Part shown: one piece after another, positions 1 to 12,315 of the stretch
How positions within the stretch are numbered: the first letter of the stretch is position 1
Layout of the letters: the number at the start of each line of letters is the position of its first letter
Program-made: the position numbers and the translations under genes
Source: Amanita rubescens
Taxonomy: Eukaryota; Basidiomycota; Agaricomycetes; Agaricales; Amanitaceae
Length of the DNA stretch: 64,000 nt
Reading direction: 5' to 3'
NCBI GenBank assembly: GCA_015039365.1
Contig: WION01000043.1
Location: forward strand, 62,001-126,000
Notes under the pieces: model-generated
Told to the model about the DNA's origin: nothing
What the model saw: the letters and a program-made list of their open reading frames with translations, nothing else
Databases searched by the model: none

Positions 1-531
1 CATTTTTATCAGGGACGTAAGCCTGAGGCAGGAGTTGAGCGTTACGTGATATGTCTTTTGCAGATCATCCAGTGCGATAAATATATAGCAAAGCTGAAAC
101 CAATAAACATGACGGCGTCTGTAGCCGCCGACACGTGTTACATTTTTATATACTTGCTAGATGTGCCTGAACAGACTGAATACAGTCAGGACGGACAACT
201 GTTTCCGCAGGGGATACCGGTTCCAATACCCATAACTGTCACCATCAGGAACTCAACAGGACAAAACGAAGCTTCTCGAAACACATATTTAGTCGGGTAT
301 GAGTATTCCGATTGGCAGTCCACTCTAAAACTGCACCGGGGTGACTGTGACCGAGCTCAATTGACCGCTTTCGTACTGTTGCAACGCCCTGCAGCGCCTG
401 CGATGTGAGCATTACGCGAGCCGGATGTGGCGGATCCGGATCAAACACGTGCAAACACAGGTCGTCGCAAGGTCCGAAAAAGGCAAGGAGAACAAGCAGG
501 CGAGTAATATTGGAATTTATGACTCTCTCAA
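1..531. other. upstream region, no confident gene
   Basis: An open frame runs from 46 to 408 on the plus strand, but it matches no family I recognise and has no convincing partner exon. It may be the tail of a gene that begins before the window. The last 100 bases presumably hold the promoter of the gene at 532; I see no clear TATA box. Confidence 0.3.
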
Positions 532-3500
532 ATGGTCTCGTCGCCGTCACCCTCGTTTAGCTCGCCTTCTTCATCGGCAGTTACAATACCAGTACCTGGA
601 AAATCCATTCTCAAACACTCAACTCCTGCTCAAAACACCCTTCTCTCGCGTATCACTCGATTTCTTCCCAACCAGACTCAAATCCAACCCAGCTCAGAAG
701 ATGTACAACCATTGAAGAGGGCACACTTTATATTACCAGAGATTGCGGTCGTTTACCCCATCTCATCAGTGAATCCCCCTTCCACGCCTACCCTGAAGGA
801 GGAGAAGCGGTCGATCGAGGATAGAGAGTATGAGCGGCGGCGGAGGGTCCTGCGCGGTAATTCGGGATCCGGAAAAGACGGTAGTGATGATTTTTGGTCG
901 ATGGAAAAGGTGGAATCGTTCTATCGGGAGTGCTGTGCGGGTTGTGATGAGCAGCCGGATACAGCCATTAGTACTTCGTTCAAGGTCCGTGTCGTTCTTC
1001 ATTTCCGACTTACTTGTTAGATAAACATTTCTCAGAATGCTTCTCCATCAAATCCGCGTTGTGTAGACTTTTCGGGTGTGCAGCTCAATTCAACATCAGC
1101 GTCTATATTGTCAGATGTATTCACTCTCGAGTGGGGCCTACGCAAACTCATACTTCGCGAGTGCGACCTTGACGACTTTGTGAGAACGTTGTTGAGCGTC
1201 TCTTAACACCGCTGATCTATTGTCTGCTAGACGCTGAAGCCGATCCTGCACTCGCTCTTGATTCCCGGAACGCTATCCTATCTATCAATAGCATCCAACA
1301 GACGCTTCAAAGCCCCCGCTTTCCGACTGGTTGGCGCGTACGCGTCAAAGGTGCGTAAGATTGTTCAAGTTGGTGTAGTCTGTTTTCAGACCTATGGCAG
1401 GCAAAGACCCTGCAGTTTCTCGATGTATCACAAAACAGCTTGGACAAAAAGTCTGTAGAGTATATCGTGGCAGCGCTAACGCCTGCTCCAGAACAGGGAA
1501 TTTTAACACTACGCATGGACGACTGTCAGCTGAGACCAGCAGCTTTGGAGACGCTGTGTGAGCGACAAAAGCATCGACGTTTCTCTTTCCTCTACTAATC
1601 AACGTTTCAGGCCGGGCCGTCCGGACGTCATCCCTACGGCACATCTCGTTAAGATATAATCGAATCAGCGCTTCAGGAGCCGTGGCCCTCGCTCTGATGA
1701 TCCGAGATTATCCGGACGTGGTCCCAGCGCCTCTATCACCGTCGCCCTTTTCCAGTACCCCGTCAACTCCTACATCATCAACAACCAACCTTCCCCTACC
1801 ATCTAGCCCAACAAGTCCCGTACCACCCCCCGCCAAGTTAGGCCCTGTACTCCCTCCCCCGCGGCACCCAACCGCCACTTCGGTTCAAACGACATACACG
1901 CCCTATGTACCCCGCTCAAAGCGTGGCAACCGCCCTCCCTCCATCACACCCATTCCACTAACACTTACAGGACAACAGATCCCTATCATCACCTCTTCAT
2001 CTCAGGGTGGAGTCACCGCCCGACATCCACCTCCACCTCCGCCCGTTTACCCCGATACCCCACGTCACAATTCCGGACCAAGTGCAGCATTACTAGACAA
2101 AGTTCGAGCTTTAGACAATCTGCCTAGACTAGGTGCCCTCAGAACCCTAGACCTGAAGGGGAACGATCTTCGTGTCAGTTGTTACTTTCCAAGTCTCGGT
2201 GTCAATTTTGATATATGATTTGTAGAATGGGATCATTTACATCTCGCAAGTGTTGAAACGGAACCGGACGCTCAAGGTGCTGAACATGAGCGAGAATAAG
2301 TTGGATGTACAATGTCTTGTGACGATCGCCGAGGCTTTGGTGAGCAAATAATGCATTACAATCTGTTGACTGCGTCTGAACATCAAGAATGATTTAGAAA
2401 TACAATTCTTGCCTCGAAACGCTCGATTTGAGTAAGAACCCTTGCTGCGGTCCAGGCTTGGAAGGCGTACGTCTTCTCATTTTCGATTCCCAGCCTAACT
2501 GAAAACTTAGAATGTGTAACACAACTCAGATCCAATCACTAAGAACAGCGTTTACCCTCAACACCGCGCTCAAACGGTTATTCCTGTCTTCTACGCATAT
2601 GACGTCGGCTGGTGCCATCGCTCTTGCGGAATTTCTTCCAGAATCCATGTCCCTCCTCCACCTCGACCTTGCGAACAACGTGCTTGACATCGCAGCTGTC
2701 ATGGCCCTTAGCTCAGGGCTAAAAGCAAACCATGTTATGCGGTGTTTGGATCTCAACATCCCCGAGAATGATGATGAGTTTTCAAGGTAAGGTTGATTGA
2801 TACGGTTTGCGTTGAAACAAGTGGTAACGAGACGATTCGTAGGATGTGCAGAGAGATTCTGAACACGTGTATTCGTAATACAGAAGAAGCGGAGAATGCT
2901 CAGAATGATTCATCTGGAGGCAACAGTCGCGGGGGCGGGATCGGAAAAGGTGTATGGGGCATGATCGAAGAAAGCTCACTCGCTCGGTCGATTCGTTTGA
3001 ATGATGGAAAACAGGTGAAGCATCTTTTTTCCCCTTGTCAACCAACCCGGGTGTAAAACTGAATTAATTATGTAACTATGTAACAGAACGCGGCGGACGT
3101 TGTTGTCAAGGCACGGCGATGCACTACGGAGTTGAATGATGTCCTGTCGGACCCATCACGGCCGACTGGTTCCCGGCCAGACGCGGAGCTAGCAGATAAG
3201 GCACACACCGTGTTGGCAGAGCTAACAACAGCTATTCAAGACACGGAAGATGCTGTGCGGTTGCAAGAACTTCTTGGCATAAACGATCAACTGCGTTCTC
3301 TGCTCGCCAAGATACCCGCGCCGCAGAAGCCCACGTTGGTATTGCAAGGGCTTGGCGTCAAGAAGATCAACGGTAGTGCGCTGGTGTCAGGGGACGGCTC
3401 TGTTTCTTCAGGCACGGTTGATCCGCAGAATGGGCATGCGGCGAGGCACGATGAGTTGACGACGACGCCTAACGGAGTTTACGTGGAGGGTGGTACAGAT

Positions 3501-4213
3501 GATACAAATGAAGATGATGACACTCCAACGACACCCCGGATCGATAAGGGAAAAGCCAGAGCCGAGCCTGAACCGGAAGTACCAGAAAAGGTACTCAGTC
3601 CAACGTTCCTGATTACGGAGTCGGAATCTGAGGACGAGGAGGCGCGTTATGCTACTGATGAAGAGGTTGAGGCTGGTCGTCCGTCACCCACTCATAGGTT
3701 CGTGTGAATGTGTTTCAGAAGGATCTTTTTTATCTGATTGTTTGCGCGTCAGATCTAGGATATGGGTTGCGGAAGAGGGTGAAGTGTTCCGCAAGGGAAC
3801 TGTACTGTTAGGTCCGGAAGAGATGGAAGGAGAGTATGATGGGGAGGAACTGCGTCGCGAGGTGGGTCGCGGTTTCTCTCACATTACGGCATAGACTGAC
3901 ATCACCCTAGTTACTGGAAGCCATGGTTGAACGACCCCCTCCGCGTCCGATTACTATTGATGAGTTTGGTCTGGAGATGTCACCCTTGCTACCAGAGCAA
4001 GAGCCTCGGGTCAGTAGTCCCCCAGAGCCCGCTAAACCACCTCCCAAACCATACATACCCCGTCGTGCAAACTCCAACTCGTCATCTCCGATTGCTACTT
4101 ATTCATCGTTGCAGACTCCTACGATGCAGAGTCAACTTAGAAGCCCCACCAGCCCTGTAGCGTCACCTCAAATTCCAGATCCGAGGATGCATAACCCCCC
4201 TGGCACCACTTGA
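532..4213 (+). CDS. leucine-rich-repeat protein, PPP1R37-like
   Basis: Twelve exons (532-984, 1036-1179, 1231-1354, 1390-1557, 1611-2173, 2226-2339, 2398-2466, 2530-2786, 2843-3014, 3087-3697, 3753-3861, 3911-4213) join into 1028 codons. The N-terminus carries SILK-like (KSILKHS) and RVxF-like (KRAHF) motifs, as in protein phosphatase 1 regulators. Eight or so RI-type leucine-rich repeats follow, interrupted after repeat 4 by a Pro/Ser/Thr-rich insert (about 1700-2080). The later repeats, with SSTHMTSAGAIALAEFLPES and LLHLDLANN, align closely with vertebrate PPP1R37, as does the basic helical segment after them. The C-terminal third is acidic and then proline-rich, so probably disordered. The inferred role is binding and restraining PP1. 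The donor of exon 3 is set by frame (C|GTAAGA rather than the earlier GTGCGT). The family assignment is firm; PP1 binding is inferred from the motifs. Confidence 0.85.
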
Positions 4214-4555
4214 CATGACCAGGCCCACGTCGACTGGAAGGGTTACTTCCAGTCTTCCTGTCATGTTCGTGTTATATCTTGGTTGTTACCAATGCTACAT
4301 CGGACATGCGGCGCAGGAACGAGGAGGGGTCTAATCGGGGTTAGCGGGTCTGTACTGGAGACCAATGTGCATCGTAGTGTTTTATGCGTATCTAGAGATC
4401 ATCTCGTCGCTCGCTATCATTCGTCTGATAAGTGTGTGCCTTGATACGGACAGACACGAGATATCCATGAGGAATAGCGCCTAGAGTCACGGTGGTCCAG
4501 TTTTTGCGCACAGACCACGTCGTTTGAACATCCTGAAACCTAGTCTCCACCATCA

Positions 4556-5516
4556 ATGCCCCCCACAAAAAACGTGGACTCAGCAGACGCAGCCGCACCG
4601 AGGCGGTCGGGGCGTATTTCAGCGCAAGCCAGGATCCAAACCGCACCAACAACGAAAAACAACGCCAAAAAACGCGCCGCTGCTACCGGACCAGGCGAGG
4701 ACACTGCCAACACCGAATCTAACAAGAAGGTTCTTTGCGACTTCAGTCACATTATGAACTACCAACTAATAACATACACAAATTAGGCCAGGTCTAATGC
4801 CAAACCCGCGGACGTTGAGGAGGAGAAGGATAAACCGGAACCCTTGGCGCCCATCGACGTTGGGGGCGTCTTACCCACCTTGACTCTCAAGAACGAGAAG
4901 GACGAGGACATCCAAATTGCGGATCTCGCCTCTGAGAAGGGTGTAGTGATGTTCCTTGTGCCCAAGGCTGATACACGTGAGTACGCCCTCATACTCCGGC
5001 GTCTCCTGTTCGAAAGCCGACCATTTGGGCCCGTCTTTCCTCCCCCCCGTTTTCCTTCTGCATAATCGGCAGCTGGATGCACGAACCAGGCTTGTGGGTT
5101 CCGGGATATCTACGAAGAGTTCTCCACGTTGGATTATGACGTGTACTGCTTAAGCGCCGATACACCCTCTGCCCAGGTCAAGTGGCAAACTAAGGTAAGC
5201 TTGCTTCCTTCTTCTCGTACTTCAATCTTTCTTGCTTACGTCTGTTCTCGCTACTAGAAAGAGCTTCCATATCACCTTTTGTCTGACCGCAATCGGGTCC
5301 TCATCGGGGCTTTGGGCGCTGCGGAGGGTAACAAGACTAAGAGGAGTCATTTTGTTTTTGAGAAGGGCGGGAAGTTGGTTGATAAGAAGATCCCCGTCAA
5401 GCCTAACGACAGGTATGTCTCGAACGTTTCTGTCTTCGTTCTCGTTGTCTTACCCACCCGCTTTCTATAGTCCTAAGCTGGCTTTGGAGTTTATCAAGGG
5501 CCAAGCCTCAAACTAA
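4556..5516 (+). CDS. peroxiredoxin Q/BCP type, nuclear Dot5-like
   Basis: Five exons (4556-4729, 4787-4976, 5073-5194, 5258-5412, 5471-5516) give 228 residues. The first 75 residues are Lys/Arg/Ala-rich with RRSGR and KNNAKKRAA stretches, which would serve as a nuclear localisation signal; this is typical of yeast Dot5 and its fungal relatives. The thioredoxin-fold domain follows, with the PrxQ signature TPGCTNQACGF: the first Cys is the peroxidatic residue and the second, five positions on, the resolving residue. The codon for the Thr before the motif is split by the intron at 4977-5072. The C-terminal part (HLLSDRNRVLIGALGAAEG) fits the AhpC/TSA fold. The enzyme reduces hydroperoxides using thioredoxin. 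All key residues are present, so it looks functional. Its start is only 342 bp from the stop of the preceding gene. Confidence 0.9.
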
Positions 5517-5862
5517 TTTGATGTACTCTAACGTTTAACATGTCTATGCATGTCTATAACATTGTTGTAATCTCGTTGTCAATCTCATGAATAGGATTTA
5601 AGATATCGTCACTGCGCGTCCGGATCATAAGATGAACGTCCTTCGAAGAAGACTTGGTCTTGGGTATTCAACTGCAGGATTCTTCGTCTGAGGAACGCAT
5701 TGTCATCCAAGACTCCAGTTCCTTCTTTCAGCATCTCAGTTCCCCGCTTCGGAAGGCGATGCTGCCCATTAGTCTCCATTACGCGTGGCGCTGCAGGCGC
5801 AAGTGCAAGTTTATAAGGGACTAGTTGGCACTAACCTAATGCGCTGCGCCTCCTGAAAACAC

Positions 5863-6602
5863 ATGACACTACCAGTGTACTTCATCATTCTTGCAGTGAC
5901 AACTCTTACATTCGCATCTCCATTTGCGGTGCCAACATTCACAGATCTCTCATATTATTTTAAGCTAGGGGCATGGAACACATCCCTTCCCAACGCTAAC
6001 GAGACGGGCGTTCCGCTCGTCCTAGGCCAAAACGGTACGTCTAGCCTAGTCTAAATTTACCCATATCACGGGCACTTGAAACTCAACGAAGCATTTTCTT
6101 CCATCTTTCCCAAGGAGCTAGCGCGGGGCTTAGCTTTCAAGTAACTTCCGTGAGTTACTCGAATCATAACCAAAATTTCACCGCGCCCTAACTATCAATG
6201 GCACAACCCTAGACTTACTACTCGTATCCATACGACGACTTCCCGTTCTTGTCTCTCAACAACGGATCCTTACGTGCTTATCGTCCTTCCGGAATTTCAA
6301 TCACCAACGCCACCACGCCTCGGAGGGGATACCCCCTTGGCTGGGTTTCAAGTACGCTATACACAAGACCCGCACCGACGGGCTTTAGCGTTATACGGGC
6401 ACCTGCGTATAGATTTCCGGTGCTTGCCTTTGATGGAAGAGAAGATCTATGGTCCCTATGCCCGTTCAAAGGGTTCAGAGGACAGAGTAATGTGGTGTAC
6501 GATGTAACAACGGACTATGGGGTCCCAGAAGCTTGGATTGGGTTTGACACGAGGGATTGCTATTCGGTTCGGTTATACGTAATTGCTACTACTCGTTCGT
6601 AG
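5863..6602 (+). CDS. small secreted protein
   Basis: Three exons (5863-6034, 6115-6140, 6213-6602) give 195 residues. The N-terminus (MTLPVYFIILAVTTLTFAS) is a clear signal peptide with cleavage expected near residue 19. The mature protein has several N-glycosylation sequons (NTS, NET, NGT/NGA, NGS, NAT), a SYPYDDFPFLSLNNGSLRAY stretch and two cysteines near the C-terminus (SLCPF and DTRDCYSV) that could pair. The spacing and wording of these motifs match a family of unnamed secreted proteins found in many Agaricomycetes. No enzymatic motif is visible and the function is unknown. The second exon is only 26 nt long but keeps the frame. Confidence 0.7.
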
Positions 6603-6979
6603 GCTTTTGGGATAGAAGGCGGGGATGACGAGATGAGTTCGAATGGAAGGGATAGGCTTTACTTTGCGGATAGTGAGAGACCGCGGCGAAGCGGGGACTC
6701 GAACGATTCTGCTCGTTACACTTTTGCTTCCTGCTTGATCGCTGATCGAGCACCGACTTCCTTGGGCGAGCGATATTCTTTCAAACGAGATCCTGCCAAC
6801 TGTTGAGGAGGCGTTTCCTGCTCGCGTCAAGAGGTGAAGACTCTTATCCTCTGTTTTATGCTTTGAACGATAGGATGCTTAGCTTCTGTTGCCAAAGTAG
6901 TATGCGATGAACAAGAAACGAAGAAAGGCACTAGCACACCTACCGTTATGCCACTGCAAAGGTCCCTATAAAGGTGGGG

Positions 6980-7262
6980 ATGCTCCACGGCTCTCTTAAC
7001 GCGTCCAGAGTCCAATGTATCCTCCTTGCGCTTGCTCACCTTGCATTTACGGCGATCGCCTCCGCAATACCCACTCATGACCCGATGGAGTGCAAACCGG
7101 GTAGTGGTATATAACTCTGGCACCATCGAATGTTACCAAATTGTCACTCCGGCAAACTCTCAACGCGGCGAAGAGATTGGGCGGCACTCCGTGGGATTGA
7201 GTACAGGCTCGCTGCATGACATTGTCGGTGCAGGTTGTTTACCAATCGAGGCGGGGGGGTAG
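6980..7262 (+). pseudogene. possible decayed secreted-protein gene
   Basis: An ATG at 6980 opens a frame whose first 30 residues include a hydrophobic stretch ending in an Ala-X-Ala-like site (CILLALAHLAFTAIASA), like a signal peptide. It stops after 44 codons at about 7114. A neighbouring frame then continues through a Cys-containing stretch to 7262, so a frameshift or an unrecognised intron is needed. A TATAAA lies at 6967, too close to this ATG for normal use. I treat it as a likely remnant and no homologue is recognised. Confidence 0.25.
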
Positions 7263-7866
7263 GGTCTAGACAAAGTTGACGTGTAGTTGTAGATTTCCTG
7301 GTATCCAGTAACAAAATAACCATCTGATGACAATCACTCTTTTCGACTGCGAAAGAAACAATAGAGTCGGCGGGTAATAAATCGAGTTGTAATCGGCGAA
7401 TTGAAACTTGCGATATAGATCCCTTCGTATCAGTGGGATGCTCTCTTGATGTAACTTCTTGCGGGTGCAAAGCATAGGGTTCGCCCCAAGTCTGGACACG
7501 GTTACTTTTGCCTGTTCGTACTTTATGAAATACCTGGGCTGAATCCATTCTCATCTCTTCACGAGCCTGGGGGTAGTAATAACAACGAAGAAATGAACGA
7601 ACAAGTTATTATATAAGCCAACTTAGCATACGTATGAAAATTCCCCAAGTCCAAGATTAGCATAAAATGAAGGAGAGTAAAGAGAGTACATCAAAATCTG
7701 TAGCTAGCGATTATCAAATGGCAAACTTGAACTGAAATGTGTGTGTTTAGTCCTCAACAGCGCGAAAAAAAAACCAACAGTTTCAAAATCTCGGGTATGC
7801 AATAAACCTTGCCTGAACGTTTGAACAAGCGATAGTATCGAATCACGAATTTTCTTGTGACAACAA
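7263..7866. other. intergenic, nothing supported
   Basis: Frames on the minus strand up to 136 codons exist here but look like random open stretches rich in Arg and Ser. No splice-consistent gene or RNA is visible. Confidence 0.3.
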
Positions 7867-9186
7867 TCACGCGCAGGGGTAACCCATAGACTCTGTTTCT
7901 GGATCATCAGCGCCATGATAGCCATGTCTTCCTAGCCGTTCCAAAAACGGGGTCTCCAGTCGCTCGCTGGGGGACTTCACTTTAAATCTCTGAGCACCAC
8001 CAGGCGAGTTCGATACAACGTTATCAAAAATAACCGAATCAATTCTTGAAAGGTATGTCAGAATTGAGCTCAGCGAAAGCTGCAAAGTGGAACGAACTTG
8101 TCTGGGTGCGTCACACAGGCGTAGCGAGGCCCTGGTACCTCCACCACGGGTTTGACTCGGCATCCCGCCTCTATCAGGGTCGTTCTTAGGTCGTTTGCTA
8201 TTTCAATGCAATAACCAATGTCATCAATACAGTGAATAATAGTAATGGGACACTGAATCTGAGTTTTCATCAGAACCATGAGCGGAAATACAATATATGA
8301 GAGCGTATACCTTCGACAGGTGATTCTTGGTCAGTGGTATGTGATCCTTGAAGAGCCCGACATTGAGTTTTATGGCCGTAGTCAGTCCTTCCAATGACCC
8401 CGCCATGTTTTGCTTAACGGCATCCCAGCCCAATCGCGCCAGTCTATAGTTGTAGGAATGAAACGGGTCTGGAAGATAACAGTGATCAACTTACGCGTGC
8501 ACGAGTGGAGTATGAGACAAATTGTACGCCAGTTGATTGGCACCGAGAACGGCATCTTCGCCAATTCCCTCTTCGGAGGGCTGGTCCTCAGCCAGTTTCC
8601 CTTGTACGTGTCTTTCGAAGTATTGGATTATCTGCATGCGCCCCGTCATTACTTCTTCTGACTGCTAGGCGTTCATCTCAGTTCAAACGGTGAGATATCC
8701 AGGCCTCTAACCTCGACCGGCGGCATCGGTGAACAGATCATAAGTGAAAGTACCCATTCCGGATGTCTTGCTGCGAAATCTAGTGCAACATGGGAACCAA
8801 CTTCGATCCCAAAGACGTGACACGGAGGCAGTTTCAGCGTTTCGAATATCTTGCACAAGTCATCTGTTATATGCGATGGCCGATATGGGTCCTGAGTGAT
8901 ATGTCCAACCGATTCACCGCAAGCTCTATGATCGAATGTAACGAGATTAAATTGTCTCAGCGTCGGATTTTCGAATTGTACTAGATCCACGTCAACCAAA
9001 GAATCGTCGGGCGATACGGCAAGCAACTCAACGCTGGAATGACTCCTTCCACGTGAAATTCGAGTGAATAAAGAGAATAGTGGGTATATCGGGATCAACA
9101 CTCTCCGCCGATACCTTTGTTGGAGTCGATATGACGTAGCAGAAGTCGAAGGGACCATCGGGACCATCCACTGTGACAAAAGGCAT
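7867..9186 (-). CDS. alpha/beta hydrolase-fold protein, Glu in nucleophile position (copy 1)
   Basis: Six exons on the minus strand (9186-9033, 8980-8712, 8664-8495, 8443-8311, 8258-8098, 8044-7867) close in frame at 354 residues. The fold is recognisable: MPFVTVDGPDGPFDFCY start, FIHSNFTW in the oxyanion-loop position, the strand LVTFDHRACGES, then the nucleophile elbow HVFGIEVGSHVALDFAARHP. The late acid is in IIHCIDD and the His is in CVTHPD. In the elbow the usual G-x-S-x-G reads G-I-E-V-G, so the nucleophile is Glu, not Ser. The C-terminus ends in an HGYHGADD tail. The start at 9186 was chosen because it is conserved with copy 2. Its tandem paralogue lies about 1 kb away in the same orientation. 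The substrate is unknown and it may be catalytically unconventional or inactive. Confidence 0.8.
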
Positions 9187-10151
9187 AGCGAGAGGCAAGG
9201 CGGGGAATCAACAATAGACGGAAGGGCAAGGCGAAAGAGTTTGGAACTAGAGGCGTTTAAGTATTTGAGGGCGTGTTTGGGATTTGGTAGCGTTATGTGG
9301 ACCCTGATTCGACCCCCATCAGGTCGACAGGGACATAGATGACGGCCCGTGCTACGTGCTTTGTGCTTCACGTGCCAAGGGGAACGAAAAGGAGGAATCG
9401 CTGGCAATACCGCTGAAGCCGCCGCGACGTTGATATTGTCTACTAGTCAGCCTAGTATTCTTTTTAGCCATTTCAGCTTCTTTGATGGTTGTCGTCTAGT
9501 GTCCAGGTCGTTGGCGCCGCGACTACAGGTGACTACCCTGAGAGCACGAAACACGGTTGTAATCAAAGGCAATCAACTAAACACCTGCTTACGAGATTAG
9601 CTTGATTTCTGTTTTTCACGCTATCACAGGCTATCAACTCACTGCCTCTCACTTCATATTCTTTCACTTCGCAAGAGCTCCTGCATTCTTTTTCTGCTGC
9701 TTGGTTAAGTATGTGTTGGACATAGAGTTGGTCTATTGGAACGACGAAAAACACGTTGTCGCCAAGTTCGGGTAGTGATGAAGGCGATGATAGGGTGATT
9801 TACGACCCTGATCGAGTGTATTGCTTGGAATACTTCAAAGTCCGACTCTCATCGTGATTCAGAGCTTGAAGGATGGCCTTTGGCAGTTCCGATTCTTCGC
9901 TCAAGGCGGGGGCACTTCTAGTACTACTACTAGTACTTCTATTTTCTAGAGTTTCGCAGTCTGTCCTACTCCTGTCGCGCATTACCTTTCACGAGCCTTG
10001 TAAGCACAGCAACTGGGAGATGCGAAATCACCATATCAGCAAAAGGAAAATAGCATACTACAACGACTCAGAGATCTCAACCGTCAGCGAAAGACCCTCC
10101 AAAAAAAGCCAGTGTCGAATAGCAAATTTCTGAATCTAAGCTTGCCCACAA
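9187..10151. other. spacer between tandem hydrolase genes
   Basis: No supported gene. The stretch just upstream of 9186 should hold the promoter of copy 1. A short run of alternating agta/ctac trinucleotides lies near 9917-9945. Confidence 0.3.
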
Positions 10152-11445
10152 TCACGCCCAAGGGCAGTCCCTCGACTCCATGTCTGAGTCATCGGCACCA
10201 TGATAGCCATGTCTTGCCAACAACAAAAATGGGGTCTCCAGCCGTTCGGTATTGAATTTCACTTTGAATCTCTGTACATCACCAGGGGAATTTGATAAAA
10301 CGTTGTCGAAGATAACTGAATTTATTCTTATCCAACATATCAGGCTCCAAATGTGCGGAAAATTTAAAGCGGGACGAACTGGTCTGGGTGGGTCACGCAA
10401 GCGAAGTGAGGCCCTGGCACGTTCACCACGGGCTTTACTTGCAACCCCGCCTGCAACAGGGTCGATCTCAGGTTATTTGGTATTTCAACGCTATAAGCGA
10501 TGTTATCGGTACAATGAATAATAGTGATGGGACACCTGATCTAAGTTATTGTAAGAAGCATGAGTCGAAATACAATAAGAAATATACCTTTTTCAGGTGA
10601 TCTACGCCTAGCGGTGTTTGATTTCTGAAGATCCTGAGACTGCGTTTCAGAACCGTATTGACTTTTTCCACTGAACCTGTCATATCCCGCTTAACGGTCT
10701 CCCATGTCAAATTTACCAGTCTACAGTTTCAGGAGTAAAATATGTATCGGGAATGATAGTGCCCAACGTACGCATGGACGAGTTGAGTATGGATCAAGTT
10801 GAATGCTAGCTGAGCGGCACCCATAATAGCATCTTTGCCAATGCCGCTTTCGGATGGCTTGCCCTCCAAATGTTTTTCGAAATACTGAGTCATCTGCGTG
10901 CGTCCCGACATTACATCTTCCAACTACTAGACAGTGTCAGTTTCGAAGGGTAGATATCCAACAGCCTCTGACCTCAACCGGTGGCGACGGGGAGCACAGT
11001 GTCATAGAAAGGACCCATTCCGGGTGTCTTGCGGCTAAATCTAGGGCAACGTAGGAACCAAGTTCAATCCCAAAGACGTGACATGGAGGTAGCTTCAGCG
11101 CTTCAAATATCTTGCACGCATCATCTGTTATATGCGATGGCCGATATGGATCCTGCTTGATCAGTCCAAGCGTTTCGCCACAGCCTCTATGGTCGAAGGT
11201 AACGAGATTGAATTGCCTCAGCGTCGGATTTTCGAATTGTCCTAGGTCAATGTCAATCAGAGAAAGATAGGCTAAGGAACGAACACGCAACGCTGGAACG
11301 TCTCCTTCCATGTGAAGTTCGAATGAATAAAGAATATGGTGGGAACGTCGGGATCAATGCTCTCCGCGGATGCCTTCGTTGGAGTCGATATAGCGTAACA
11401 GAAGTTCCAGGGACCATCAGGACCATCCACTGGGACAAACGGCAT
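10152..11445 (-). CDS. alpha/beta hydrolase-fold protein, Glu in nucleophile position (copy 2)
   Basis: A tandem paralogue of the gene at 7867-9186 with the same six-exon structure and splice phases. It starts at 11445 (MPFVPVDGPDGPWNFCY) and ends at 10152. Motifs in order: FIHSNFTWKE, LVTFDHRGCGET, the elbow HVFGIELGSYVALDLAARHP, IIHCTDN, GPHFACVTHPD and the tail RHGYHGADDSD. As in copy 1, the elbow has Glu (G-I-E-L-G) where Ser is expected. All reading frames are open. At exon 3 the first AG (at the TAG nearest the branch) would give a stop, so the acceptor must be the next AG three bases on. Two diverged copies both keeping Glu argues against a sequencing error. About 350 residues; function unknown. 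Confidence 0.8.
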
Positions 11446-12315
11446 AGCAAACTTGGACGAGCAGGCGAGGCACAATTCGAGAATCGACAAAAGACGGAAG
11501 GTGGGACAACACTCGTTTCAATTTGCTTGACAATAAGTAATCGTGTGTTTATATCGAGCGGTCCTAATGCGGGCAAAGACAAAAGCCCCATACGTTCGTG
11601 TGTGGCTTGCTAGTGGTGTAGCAGAAGACGAGGGATTACGTTGGATATTTTGTGCCCAGTCTTCAACAGCATAGTGGCAACGCTTAGTTTGATGGTTGTG
11701 GGCGATCTTTCAAGAGCAGGTCCTGCGGCAGGTTAAGTAGCGGGCAACGAGATTGTGTGGGTGCTAAAATAAATCATCGCCTGGATTAATCGATTACGTG
11801 TAGCAGATCAGCTCATCATATGCATCATAGCAGTGTGACTCCCACATTCCGACAGCCCTAGCTTGCAAGCCGAGCGGCCGCCGCAAGGTAAATCCGGAAC
11901 AGGAAACTTGAAAGTGGAAAATATGTACACGACGGACTTTTGAATCTGTAGCACGAGGCAGGTTACCTTCGAGCAGCAGAACGTGATGCGTGACTAGTGA
12001 CTATGACTAGTTCTGGGACGCCATCGACGCAAGCGCGGCGCCATTTATCATTTTTATGTCATCGCAAGGTAACTGTATCGTACTTGTTGGCAGCGCCAGC
12101 TCACGAAATGTCCAATACGGCTTCGCTTTAGCGGCTTTCGTACGGGAGTGCCAAGCCTGGATCAACGCTGGATCAACGCTAACATGACTCGCGCGTCCGA
12201 TTAGTACGAAACTTAAGGAAACATCCCGATAGTGAGCTCGTTGCAAGCTTTGTCTAGATATTATAAGGTGAGCTTCTCACTGGGAGAGACCCACGCCAAT
12301 CTCTCTTACGTCCCA
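11446..12315. other. intergenic, nothing supported
   Basis: This is the divergent promoter region between the minus-strand hydrolase pair and the plus-strand hydrolase. No RNA gene or conserved frame is seen. Confidence 0.3.

Noticed and set aside
5863..7262. Single gene spanning the secreted protein and the 6980 signal-peptide frame
   Set aside because: The first protein ends at 6602 with a family-typical C-terminus, and a second signal peptide begins at 6980.
10920..10935. In-frame stop at the exon 3 boundary of hydrolase copy 2
   Set aside because: The sequence TAGTAG allows the acceptor three bases later, giving LEDVMSG in frame.
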